A stretch of DNA of 64,000 nucleotides from Candidatus Coatesiibacteriota bacterium (GCA_016927185.1 JAFGND010000035.1:1-64000); one strand, 5' to 3'. Shown: positions 52,318 through 61,323, counted from the stretch's first letter. Numbers and translations are program-made. Notes: generated by a model from the letters alone, not told the origin.

Positions 52318-53294
52318 ACTACTTCTCTGCATTGCATAATTTATTTATTAAAAGAAACCCAATCTTGATATATCATAAACCAACTCTTTCATGTAATTGC
52401 AAATGTGAAACCTGTGATACTTGGAGCCTGGATGATGAGAATATAATGTCACTAGAAATGATTTTCAGGTTGCTGGAAGATGCAAGGAGATCTGGAATAC
52501 AGAATTATACCGCCTGGGGGGGAGAACCTTTATTATACAGTGATCTGGACAAAATATTCTATCATACCAAAAAAATGGGAATGAAGAATTCGATTTGCAC
52601 AAATGCCTACTTGCTTAAAGAAAAAACAAAGGAAATTGCTCCAAATCTGGATTTAGCTCTAATATCAATAGATGCAATAGGTGAGGATCATGATAGAATA
52701 AGGGGAGTGGAAGGATTATATAAAAAAATACTTGAAGGACTGGAGGAGCTGAGAAAGTATAGCAAAGTAAGGATTAATATCTGGACAACAATCAATCCTG
52801 TAAGCAGATATCAAATTGAAGAAATCTTGAAAGTTGCAGAATTCTACAAAGTAATAGTAGAGTTTTTCCCTATTGCTCCAATAGAAGGTTATAATGATAA
52901 GATGATACTAAAAAAAGAAGAATTGATAGATGTTTTCAAGGAAATCAAGAGCTTGAAGAATAAGGATTATCCTGTTGGAAATACTAATTACTACCTGGAT
53001 TTGGTTATAAACCAGAAACCTTTCAAATGCAATTTCCCTCTCATAAGTTTGTTCGTAAATCCTGATGGTACTATTTATACTTGTGAAGAAGGTGGAGCAA
53101 GGATAATAAAGAAGTGGGGCAAGTATCCTGAACTTACTTTAGCAAAGCTCTTATCAAGTAATGAATATCATGAAACTGTTAAAAAAATGGAGAATTGCAA
53201 TAAATGCTTCTTACCTTGCGTAGGAGAAACATCAGGATTCCTCCCCTTGCAAATAATCAGGAAAAAGATTTCCATATTGAATTTATCAAGCTAA
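52314..53294 (+). CDS. Radical SAM protein with C-terminal Cys cluster
   Basis: 326 residues. HKPTLSCNCKCETCDTW holds CX3CX2C (C27, C31, C34) for the 4Fe-4S cluster; AWGGEPLLY is the GGE motif. The C-terminal third has further Cys (FKCNFPL, IYTCEEGG, CNKCFLPCVGE), suggesting a SPASM/Twitch-like auxiliary cluster. The reaction is unknown. The ATGA overlap with the UbiA gene suggests both modify the same prenylated or lipid substrate; this is inference. Confidence 0.85.
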   Translation: MNYFSALHNLFIKRNPILIYHKPTLSCNCKCETCDTWSLDDENIMSLEMIFRLLEDARRSGIQNYTAWGGEPLLYSDLDKIFYHTKKMGMKNSICTNAYLLKEKTKEIAPNLDLALISIDAIGEDHDRIRGVEGLYKKILEGLEELRKYSKVRINIWTTINPVSRYQIEEILKVAEFYKVIVEFFPIAPIEGYNDKMILKKEELIDVFKEIKSLKNKDYPVGNTNYYLDLVINQKPFKCNFPLISLFVNPDGTIYTCEEGGARIIKKWGKYPELTLAKLLSSNEYHETVKKMENCNKCFLPCVGETSGFLPLQIIRKKISILNLSS

Positions 53295-53336
53295 AATAAT
53301 CTGATAAAGCAATACATTTTAGTTCATATTTTCTGA

Positions 53337-53342
53337 TTGACA
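53337..53342 (+). promoter_or_regulatory. TTGACA box before the papain-like gene
   Basis: TTGACA 56 nt before the ATG at 53393, which has TAGGAGG upstream. TATCAA lies 14 nt downstream. Confidence 0.35.
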
Positions 53343-53392
53343 AGAAAAATTCAATCTATCAAATAAGTTTATAGTTATATTAGGAGGTAATA

Positions 53393-53947
53393 ATGAAAAG
53401 AGTAATATCAACTAGTCTTTTCTTTTTGTTCTTCTTATTTTTGATTGATTTGAAATTATTATCAGCGATAGATTGGGAACTTTACAAGACAAGAATTGAT
53501 ATCAAGAAAAACAATAAAAAATGGACTGCATGTGAAACAAGTATTTCAAGATTGCCAGAAGAAATCAGGGAATATTGTCTTGGGGGGATAAAAAGAAGTC
53601 CAATTGATTTGACAGATGGCAATGAATTTAAAAGTTCCGGGAAATTTCCTGAAAAATTTGACTGGAGAAATGTAAATGGAAGGAACTTTACTACTCCAAT
53701 AAAGGATCAGAAAAATTGTAAAGCTGACTGGGCATTTGCAACATTTGCTGCTGTTGAAACTCAGATAAAAATATTCCTTGATCAAGACTTGATAATGCCT
53801 GATTTATCTGAGCAATACGTTGTTTCAACTACTTTTACTAAAGGAGATTGCTCTGGTTGTGGATTTTATGAACTAGCTGAATGGATGAAAACAAATGGTG
53901 TTGTCTGGGAATCATGTTTTCCATACGAAGCAAGAAATGCCAACTGA
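53393..53947 (+). CDS. Papain-fold pseudoprotease, N-terminal part (stops at in-frame TGA)
   Basis: 184 codons. Signal peptide (ISTSLFFLFFLFLIDLKLL), a short pro-region, then the C1-peptidase core. The active-site block reads IKDQKNCKADWAF (103-115). The oxyanion Gln106 is present but the catalytic Cys is Asp112, so it cannot be a cysteine protease. Translation halts at TGA 53945-53947 after YEARNAN. The same frame continues with SERCTDWAYCQQ and the rest of the fold, where papains often have a Cys. So this is an interrupted gene, a sequence error, or TGA readthrough. AGGAGG precedes the ATG. Confidence 0.75.
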   Translation: MKRVISTSLFFLFFLFLIDLKLLSAIDWELYKTRIDIKKNNKKWTACETSISRLPEEIREYCLGGIKRSPIDLTDGNEFKSSGKFPEKFDWRNVNGRNFTTPIKDQKNCKADWAFATFAAVETQIKIFLDQDLIMPDLSEQYVVSTTFTKGDCSGCGFYELAEWMKTNGVVWESCFPYEARNAN

Positions 53948-55246
53948 AGTGAGAGATGCACTGACTGGGCTTACTGTCAGCAGACCATTTCACAGTTAAC
54001 AAGAGTTCCTTCAGCAAATAACAATTTTGATTTAATGAAGGAAGCAATTGCAACAAAGGGTCCTGTTTTTGCTATGATGAAGTTTTTTAATGATTTCCAG
54101 TATTACAAAGGTGGAATATATGAATGTAATGAGAATTCTGGATACTTAGGTTTGATATCTGTTTGTTTAATAGGTTATGACAATTATAGTAATTGCTGGA
54201 TAGGGAAAAACAGCTGGGGAACTGAATGGGGTGAAAAGGGCTATTTCAGATGTAGAATAGGAGGAGCCGATAGTTTAGGTAATTTAGGTCAAACATTTGT
54301 AGAAATAGCGGATGTAACAAATCATTTATGGTATATGACACCACTACCAGCAAGGTATTATGTTTCAGGTAAAAAAACCAATATTGAATGGCATAGTCTT
54401 GGTGTAAACAAGATCAATATCTACCTGTCAACTGATGGAGGCACTTCTTCTTCATGGACTGAAATCGTAAAAGACATGGATGCATCAAGTCAGACATATG
54501 AATGGATAATACCTGAAGTTGAATCCTCACAATGCAAGATAAAAATTATTGATAGTGAACATACAAGGGAAGGTTCTAAATGTTCAATCGGGGCAGCTAA
54601 AACTGATGGAGTATTTGGAATAGGAAAAGAAAGATCTGTAAGATTGATTTATCCAAAAGGAGGAGAGACTTTTTATAATTCTCACAGATATTATATATAT
54701 TGGGATTGTACCAAAAATGTTAGCAAGGTGAATATATATGGATCAACTGATGATGGTTCAACATGGCTTGAAGAAAAAGTCATAAGTAATGGAGAGGCAC
54801 AAAAAAAATCCTTCTTATGGACTGTGGATACAAGGAAATTTCCTCCCACAACAAAAGGGAGAATGAAGATTACTGATACAGAATATGAGATTGATGTAAA
54901 TGATATTAATGATGATATATTTACTGTTTCAGATGAAATAATTGGATTCAACGATACAAAGCATAATAAGCATTTACCTGAAGAGCTTTCTTTGACAGCA
55001 GATCCAAATCCATGCAGAAACAGGTTATTGAATATAAGATTTTCTCTTCCTAAGAATACTTGCATAAGCATTAAAATAATTAATCTGATTGGAAAAACTG
55101 TCACAATAATTTTGGATAAAGAGAATTATGGAAAAGGGAATTATATAATCCACTGGCTTCCAATCAATCTAGCATCTGGTATTTATTTCATAGAGATGAA
55201 ATCAGAACAAAGAATATTGAATAAAAGTTTCTTGTTTGTAAAATAG
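53948..55246 (+). CDS. Papain-fold pseudoprotease, C-terminal part with Ig-like and sorting domains
   Basis: The frame continues without other damage from 53948; the first internal ATG is 54035. It completes the papain fold: CLIGYDNYSNCWIGKNSWGT, with Asn175-equivalent in KNSWG but Ile/Ser where the catalytic His should be. Two Ser-Thr-Asn-rich Ig-like modules follow (KTNIEWHSLGVNKINIYLST; YYIYWDCTKNVSKVNIYGST). The C-terminal tail NPCRNRLLNIRFSLP ... GIYFIEMKSEQ is FlgD/type IX-like. The full 617-codon protein would be a secreted, non-catalytic binding protein. I see no ribosome-binding site at 54035, arguing against an independent gene. Confidence 0.7.
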   Translation, partial: SERCTDWAYCQQTISQLTRVPSANNNFDLMKEAIATKGPVFAMMKFFNDFQYYKGGIYECNENSGYLGLISVCLIGYDNYSNCWIGKNSWGTEWGEKGYFRCRIGGADSLGNLGQTFVEIADVTNHLWYMTPLPARYYVSGKKTNIEWHSLGVNKINIYLSTDGGTSSSWTEIVKDMDASSQTYEWIIPEVESSQCKIKIIDSEHTREGSKCSIGAAKTDGVFGIGKERSVRLIYPKGGETFYNSHRYYIYWDCTKNVSKVNIYGSTDDGSTWLEEKVISNGEAQKKSFLWTVDTRKFPPTTKGRMKITDTEYEIDVNDINDDIFTVSDEIIGFNDTKHNKHLPEELSLTADPNPCRNRLLNIRFSLPKNTCISIKIINLIGKTVTIILDKENYGKGNYIIHWLPINLASGIYFIEMKSEQRILNKSFLFVK

Positions 55247-55300
55247 AATTAAAGATATAATCAATAGATATTGATTTTTCAAATAAAAAATCGTTTATAA

Positions 55301-55307
55301 CTTGACA
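55301..55307 (+). promoter_or_regulatory. CTTGACA box before the PEGA/lipoprotein pair
   Basis: CTTGACA followed after 7 nt by TAAAGA, and TATTCA at 15 nt; 67 nt before the ATG at 55369, which follows CAAGGAGG. Confidence 0.35.
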
Positions 55308-55368
55308 AAGAAACTAAAGAAATATTCATTGCACTTAAATCTAGTAAGGGTTTGTCAAGGAGGGATAA

Positions 55369-56184
55369 ATGAAGGGATTAATTGCAGTTTTTTTAATATT
55401 GATACCTGCTTTACTAAATGCAACAATTAAATGCCCGAGCTGTAATACCGAGAATGATGATAATGCAAAACTATGCACAAAATGCGGCAAGTACTTGATT
55501 GTTGTTTTGAAAGTGACTAGTGATCCATATCATGCTGCAGTATATTTGAATGATAAATTATTAGGGTATACTCCCTTGACAGAGACAATTCCAGTGGGAT
55601 CATATAAACTGAGAATACAGAAAATGGGTTATGATGTAGTAAATCAAAATATTACAATAGCTTATCTCACTGAAGCAAAGTCAGTTAAAACAGAAAACAG
55701 GCATTTTACATTATTTGCTAAGAGAGACCCTAATATTAAACAAGGAAGGTTTTTCTTTGACTCACATCCTCAAAGAGCTGATGTGTTTGTTAATGGTTCA
55801 ACAATTGGACAGACACCTGTAATGTCAGAAATGCTTAATCCTGGTAAATATAAAATAAGATATTTGCTGGAACCTTACAAAATATATGAAGCTGAATATA
55901 GATTAGAAGCAGGGGTTGAAAAGGATGTTTTTCACAAACTATCAGAAGGTAAGGAAGGAAAAAGCAGTTTACCCAAAATCACTAGATATGGTGGAATAGG
56001 GATAACAGTAGTTGGAGCAGGTTTTCTTATCCTTGCTCAAAGTTCATATAATAAATACAAGGATGCCAAGATACAAAGAGATATAGATGATTACTGGGAT
56101 AAAACAAAACTCTACTCGACATTCAGTTATGTATGTATTGGCTTGGGAATAAGCTCAACAGGCATCTCATTTATTGTAAAGTAA
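55369..56184 (+). CDS. PEGA-domain membrane protein with exported zinc ribbon
   Basis: 271 residues. Signal peptide (MKGLIAVFLILIPALLNA), then a four-Cys ribbon (C22, C25, C36, C39), then two PEGA repeats (SDPYHAAVYLNDKLLGYTPL; SHPQRADVFVNGSTIGQTPV), and two hydrophobic segments near the end. PEGA domains are surface or periplasmic Ig-like modules. A zinc ribbon after a signal sequence is odd because these usually sit in the cytoplasm; if the first helix is an uncleaved anchor the ribbon would be outside. It precedes the large lipoprotein by 24 nt. Confidence 0.82.
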   Translation: MKGLIAVFLILIPALLNATIKCPSCNTENDDNAKLCTKCGKYLIVVLKVTSDPYHAAVYLNDKLLGYTPLTETIPVGSYKLRIQKMGYDVVNQNITIAYLTEAKSVKTENRHFTLFAKRDPNIKQGRFFFDSHPQRADVFVNGSTIGQTPVMSEMLNPGKYKIRYLLEPYKIYEAEYRLEAGVEKDVFHKLSEGKEGKSSLPKITRYGGIGITVVGAGFLILAQSSYNKYKDAKIQRDIDDYWDKTKLYSTFSYVCIGLGISSTGISFIVK

Positions 56185-56208
56185 TTTCAGGGATATAAAG
56201 GAGGAGAT

Positions 56209-59200
56209 ATGAATTTGCCCAAACGTTCTGTTGCTTGGGTAATTTTGCTTTTCAGTTTAGCATTTGTTATTACTTGTGCAAGAGATAATCCTTTTGATGA
56301 AAATGGAGATAGTTACAAAGGTCCTTATGATGTACCAAAACTTGAAACACCTGCCAATGGGGCTACACTTGAGAGGAATTCTACTACTTTAACATGGAAA
56401 CTGAATAATCCTTCTGGCATGAAAGTCAGATATGAAGTATATCTTGGTACTGATGGAAATTTATATAAAGCTAATCAAGGCTTTCTCGATAGTACATATT
56501 TTCAAGTCAGTAATTTGGAGCCTGATGAGAAATATAGATGGCAGATAGTTGCTATAAGCGAAAGAGAAACTAATGAGAAAAGTGATATTTGGGAATTCAC
56601 AAGCGGAAGACAAGCAGAAAATCAATCTCCGATTATTGAAATTACAAATCCAGGGGATCATGATGCATATGCAGTAACATATTTTGATATAAGCTGGTAC
56701 AGCGATGATCCTGATGGAGATACTTGTACTGTTACATTGAAGTATGATAAAGACAAGAATCCAAACAATGGATTTGAAGGAACTATAATCGAGAATTATC
56801 CTGACAGGAAAGAATATAGATGGGATGTATCAAGTGTTCCTGAAGGGGGTTATTATATATACGCATTGATTGATGATGGAAAAAGCACGAGATCCATAAG
56901 ACCTGTAACAATCAATAATATTAAATCTCAAAATGTAAATTTGAAAAGTAATCTTAATAAAAAGGAAGTTGTTAATGAAATAAATGTCTTGAAGGATGGA
57001 AATGTAAGTAACCTTAACTATAAAAGAGGTAAACTCAATCCAACCAGAGCAATCCTAACACCTAAAAACAATACTGGTAATATTTCAACAGATATTAAAA
57101 CCCCTGATAAAATTGGACTTACTGGAGAAAACTACAGTAATTCAAAGGTTATTGTTGACAGATCCAACAAGAATCACCCTCCAAATCCACCTTATAATCC
57201 AAATCCCCGCGATGGATCAAGTAATAATGCTTTACAGCAGAGCTTGAGGTGGGATTGTGAAGATCCTGATGGGAATGATCTGACATATGATATTTTCTTT
57301 GGAAGAGAAGGGGATATGGTTAAGGTAGCTGACAAAGTACCTAATAAGAATTATGAAACTCAGAAACTTACCAAATCTACATCTTATAAATGGCAAATTA
57401 TTGCCTTTGATTCAAGAGGAGATTCAACTATTGGAAGAGTATGGACTTTTACTACAACAAATGCAGATTTTGAAGCATATGATCCTGATCCAGAAAATAA
57501 TGCAATAGGTATTCCTCTTGATAAGTTTGTTTCATGGGATTGCAATGACATGAATGCAACATTTGATGTTTATATTGGAACTTCCCAGAATCCACAACGT
57601 CAATCAAGAAGACAATCGGATAAGGAATACGATCCAGTACTGGAACCGGATACAACTTATTACTGGAAAATAGTATCATTCTCTTCTGGAGATAGCATTA
57701 CAGGACCATTATGGAGTTTCAGGACAAAAAGAGCCAATAATCATCCTCCTAATCCTCCTTATGATCCAGATCCCGAGAATAACGCTACAGATATTCCATT
57801 GAACAAGGCAATGACATGGAAGTGTGAAGATCCAGACTCATTTGAAATGGGAGGTCTTCTTGGACAATCTTTGAGAAAAAACAGAAGGTATTTGAACAAT
57901 GATCTTGATCAGAGAGATTCACTCTGGTATTCCGTTTATTTTGGAACAACATCCAATCCAGAATATGTCGGGAAAGTGGAAATAGCATTTTACAAACCTC
58001 CTGAGGATCTTTCTTCAAATACAAAATATTATTGGAGAATAGTAGCGCATGATTCTCAAGGAGATTCTGCTAGTGGATCACTATGGAATTTTACAACAGG
58101 GACTCAGCGGGAATTATGGATAAGGGTAACAAAACCACCTGCTGGTGGAGCTGAAGCAGATTCATTATATACAATAGAATGGGAATATGATGCTCCAGGA
58201 AGTTCTTCTCCAAAAGTCAGCTTATATTATGATACTGATTCTACTCAAAACGCTAATGAAGTTTTAATAAAAGAAAATATACTGGCTCAGGATAAAGCTT
58301 ATACATGGAATTGCAAGGAAATACCTGAGGGTTCATATTATATTCTGGCAATAATTGATGATGGCTTGATGAAGACAAGCAGATACTATCTTAAGAAATC
58401 AAGTATCATAGATATAACAAAACCTATTAAAAAGCTTTTGAAGCCAGAAACTTCATTTGATTATTCTGATGGAGCTCTTAAATTACAGCATTATACAAAA
58501 CCGGGAATAACAATAACTCAACCTCCTGCAGAAGGGGCAACTGCTGATTCTGTCTATAGAATTGAATGGACATATAACACATATGAAGGAACTTCCCCAA
58601 TTGTATATCTCTATACGGATAATGATTCAATTCCTGGAGGAGAAGTCCTGATACAAGCTGCTATCCCTACAGATAGTTTAGGATATACTTGGAATTGTGA
58701 TTCTATGCCTAATGGCTCATGGTATATTAAAGGGGTGATTGATGACAGGCATACTGGAAAAACAACCAGGATTATCTTCAAATTGCATAACAACGTGGCA
58801 AGACCTGATACTACTTATGACTATTCAGACGGAAAATTGACTATTGATCATGGTTATTATACACCTCCAACAATAACAGTTACAGATCCTCCCGAAGAAG
58901 GGGCAACTGCTGACAGTACATATACAATAAAGTGGAATTTTTCAGCTAGCCAGGAAACCTCACCAGTTGTAGATCTTTATTATGATAGTGATAATCAAAG
59001 GAACGGAAATGAAGTATTAATTCAAACAGAAATTCCTGCAGATAGTCTTGAGTATGAATGGGATTTGACAGGTCTTTCAGAAGGATCATATTATGTATTG
59101 GCAGTAATTGATGATAAACATACTTCTTCATTCAAGTACTTACCAAAGAGGTTTATAGCAAAACCAGATTCTTCATTTGACTATTCTGATGGAACATTAA

Positions 59201-61230
59201 CTGTTAGACGCTATACTCCACCTAATATCACTATAACAAGACCTCCCGCTCAGGGAGCAACAGCAGATACTTCTTATACGATAGAATGGACTTATTCATC
59301 TTATCAAGGTACTTCCCCGATAGTCAATCTTTATACTGATAATGATGTATCTCCTGGAGGAGAGGTTTTAATAAGAGGTTCTATTCCTGCTGAAGAACTA
59401 CTTTATACATGGAAATGTGATAGTATGCCCAATGGATCGTGGTATATCAAGGGAGTAATAGATGATGGATATACTAAGAAAACCTTTATATTGAATAAGA
59501 CGAGTAAGTTTTTCAATTTCAGTCAGATTGTCAATAATATTGCCAGACCTGATACTGCTCATGATTACTCAGATGGTAGATTGACAATAGATCATTACTA
59601 TTATACGCCTCCAACTATTACAATAACGGCACCTCCAGCAGATAATGATACAGCTGATGCTTCTTATACAATAAGATGGAATTATTCTGCTTCGCAAGGA
59701 ATGGAACCTGTAGTGGATTTATATTATGATTCAGATAATGTAAGAAATGGCAATGAGACCTTGATATCTTCAGGTATTCCTGCAGCTGATATCTCTTATG
59801 ACTGGAATATCTCAAGTATGACAGAAGGAGATTATTACATTTTAGGTGTTATAGATGATGGTTATTCTAAATCAAGTAAATACTTGATGAAAAACAGAAT
59901 TGCCAGACCAGATAGTTCATTGGATTATTCTGATGGAACTTTGACTATTCTGCATTATATGCCTCCATCAATCATGGTAACAAGACCTCCTGCTCAAGGG
60001 GATAGTGCGGATCTCAGCTACAGGATTGAATGGAATTATACCTCATTTCAGGGGACTACTCCAGTAGTGAATCTCTATACTGATAATGATAGATCTCCTG
60101 GGGGAGAGATACTGATTGCAAGTAATATTCCTGCAGCAAATCTTAATTATACCTGGTCTTGTGATTCAATGCCAGAATGTGAGATTTATATAAAAGCTGT
60201 GATAGATGACCAGAGAACTACTAGTTTTACCAGGAAATTAACTGATGAAAATGGAGTTATTAGTTTCAATGCTTTATTTGAAGGTTTCATAAAACATCCT
60301 GATACAGCTTATGACTATTCAGATGGTACTCTTGAAATAATTCATGCTGGAATGAAAAGAATGTTTACGGGACATACTGATGAAGTCTATTCAGTAAGCA
60401 TAAGTTCTGATAGATTATATTTCATGTCAGCAAGTTTAGACCGGACAGCAAGGTATTGGAGAATTTCTGACGGTTCAACAATAAGAAGTATATCTCATCC
60501 TGATGCAGTGTTAAGTGTTTGCATAAGCAAGGATGGAAATTTTGCATTAACTGGTTGTGCAGATGATTCTCTGAGATATTGGGAATTATCGACAGGAAAC
60601 CTGATAAGGACTTTTGGAGGAGATAACGGAAATGTTCTTTCTGTCGATATAAGCTCAAATGATCTTTATGCGGTTTCAGGCAATCAGAATAACAATGCTT
60701 CTTATTGGGATTTATCTACTGGTACGCTTATAAGGGATTTCACTGGTGGGCATACTTCTTATGTTAATCAGGCGAGATTCAGTTCAGATAGCAATTATAT
60801 TATCACGGGTGGAGAAGACAATAGAATATGTCATTGGCAGGTGTCAAATGGTTCTCTCCTTGGAACTATGACTGGACATTCTCAACCAGTTAATTCTGTC
60901 TTCTTGACAAGTGATAATATGTATGCATTATCAGGAAGTCAGGATAACACAGTAGGTTATTGGAATATATCCACTTATACAAATATGAATTACTTCACAG
61001 GTCATACAAATTCGGTAAATTCAGTTTTTGTAACACCTAACAATAGATTTGTTCTTTCTGGCAGTAGTGATAACAGCTTGAGGTATATAGAAATATCTTC
61101 AGGAAACACTGTGAGAACTTTCACAAATCACACTGCTGCAGTCAATTCTGTTGAGATTAGTAATGATGGTAAATATGCTATATCTGGAAGTTCAGATAAT
61201 ACGATAATTTACTGGCGTTTACCATTTTAA
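56209..61230 (+). CDS. Giant lipoprotein with alternating Ig-like modules and C-terminal WD40 propeller
   Basis: 1673 residues. Signal with lipobox-like VITC (C23), then CARDNPFDENG as in many FCB lipoproteins. FN3/Ig-like domains occupy 40-235 and 325-625 with an Asn/Lys-rich linker between. Residues about 632-1380 hold six modules that alternate two types. Type B has LYYDSDN, NGNEVLI and YYVLAVIDD. Type A has LYTDND, PGGEVLI and CDSMPNGSWYIKGVIDD. Each closes with DYSDGxLxI. Residues 1385-1673 form seven WD40 blades (GHTDEVYSVSISSD, GSSDNTIIYW). Probably a long surface stalk presenting a propeller. GGAGG precedes the ATG; a strong terminator follows. Confidence 0.88.
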   Translation: MNLPKRSVAWVILLFSLAFVITCARDNPFDENGDSYKGPYDVPKLETPANGATLERNSTTLTWKLNNPSGMKVRYEVYLGTDGNLYKANQGFLDSTYFQVSNLEPDEKYRWQIVAISERETNEKSDIWEFTSGRQAENQSPIIEITNPGDHDAYAVTYFDISWYSDDPDGDTCTVTLKYDKDKNPNNGFEGTIIENYPDRKEYRWDVSSVPEGGYYIYALIDDGKSTRSIRPVTINNIKSQNVNLKSNLNKKEVVNEINVLKDGNVSNLNYKRGKLNPTRAILTPKNNTGNISTDIKTPDKIGLTGENYSNSKVIVDRSNKNHPPNPPYNPNPRDGSSNNALQQSLRWDCEDPDGNDLTYDIFFGREGDMVKVADKVPNKNYETQKLTKSTSYKWQIIAFDSRGDSTIGRVWTFTTTNADFEAYDPDPENNAIGIPLDKFVSWDCNDMNATFDVYIGTSQNPQRQSRRQSDKEYDPVLEPDTTYYWKIVSFSSGDSITGPLWSFRTKRANNHPPNPPYDPDPENNATDIPLNKAMTWKCEDPDSFEMGGLLGQSLRKNRRYLNNDLDQRDSLWYSVYFGTTSNPEYVGKVEIAFYKPPEDLSSNTKYYWRIVAHDSQGDSASGSLWNFTTGTQRELWIRVTKPPAGGAEADSLYTIEWEYDAPGSSSPKVSLYYDTDSTQNANEVLIKENILAQDKAYTWNCKEIPEGSYYILAIIDDGLMKTSRYYLKKSSIIDITKPIKKLLKPETSFDYSDGALKLQHYTKPGITITQPPAEGATADSVYRIEWTYNTYEGTSPIVYLYTDNDSIPGGEVLIQAAIPTDSLGYTWNCDSMPNGSWYIKGVIDDRHTGKTTRIIFKLHNNVARPDTTYDYSDGKLTIDHGYYTPPTITVTDPPEEGATADSTYTIKWNFSASQETSPVVDLYYDSDNQRNGNEVLIQTEIPADSLEYEWDLTGLSEGSYYVLAVIDDKHTSSFKYLPKRFIAKPDSSFDYSDGTLTVRRYTPPNITITRPPAQGATADTSYTIEWTYSSYQGTSPIVNLYTDNDVSPGGEVLIRGSIPAEELLYTWKCDSMPNGSWYIKGVIDDGYTKKTFILNKTSKFFNFSQIVNNIARPDTAHDYSDGRLTIDHYYYTPPTITITAPPADNDTADASYTIRWNYSASQGMEPVVDLYYDSDNVRNGNETLISSGIPAADISYDWNISSMTEGDYYILGVIDDGYSKSSKYLMKNRIARPDSSLDYSDGTLTILHYMPPSIMVTRPPAQGDSADLSYRIEWNYTSFQGTTPVVNLYTDNDRSPGGEILIASNIPAANLNYTWSCDSMPECEIYIKAVIDDQRTTSFTRKLTDENGVISFNALFEGFIKHPDTAYDYSDGTLEIIHAGMKRMFTGHTDEVYSVSISSDRLYFMSASLDRTARYWRISDGSTIRSISHPDAVLSVCISKDGNFALTGCADDSLRYWELSTGNLIRTFGGDNGNVLSVDISSNDLYAVSGNQNNNASYWDLSTGTLIRDFTGGHTSYVNQARFSSDSNYIITGGEDNRICHWQVSNGSLLGTMTGHSQPVNSVFLTSDNMYALSGSQDNTVGYWNISTYTNMNYFTGHTNSVNSVFVTPNNRFVLSGSSDNSLRYIEISSGNTVRTFTNHTAAVNSVEISNDGKYAISGSSDNTIIYWRLPF

Positions 61231-61234
61231 TTAA

Positions 61235-61269
61235 TAGTCAGCAGGGATAACTGCTGACTATGCTTTTTA
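61235..61269 (+). terminator. Intrinsic terminator after the giant lipoprotein
   Basis: Perfect 10-bp stem TAGTCAGCAG (61235-61244) / CTGCTGACTA (61251-61260), 6-nt loop, followed by TGCTTTTT. This is the clearest intrinsic terminator in the window. Confidence 0.88.
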
Positions 61270-61317
61270 CGAAATTTTTCAGTAATTGTGTTTTATTAAA
61301 GCAATTTCCCTTTTGGA

Positions 61318-61323
61318 TTGACA
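61318..61323 (+). promoter_or_regulatory. TTGACA box before the prenyl synthase gene
   Basis: TTGACA 60 nt before the ATG at 61378, with TCTATAG 10 nt downstream. It lies after the terminator of the lipoprotein gene, so prenyl synthase and gatE form a new unit. Confidence 0.4.

Noticed and set aside
53945-53947. Genome-wide recoding of TGA (as Gly or Trp)
   Set aside because: Many clear genes end in TGA, including glmS and several ATGA overlaps, so TGA is a normal stop here.
53948-53985. Bacterial SECIS element after the in-frame TGA
   Set aside because: Only a 5-bp stem with a 10-nt loop is present, without a clear apical GU or bulged U; too weak to claim selenocysteine.
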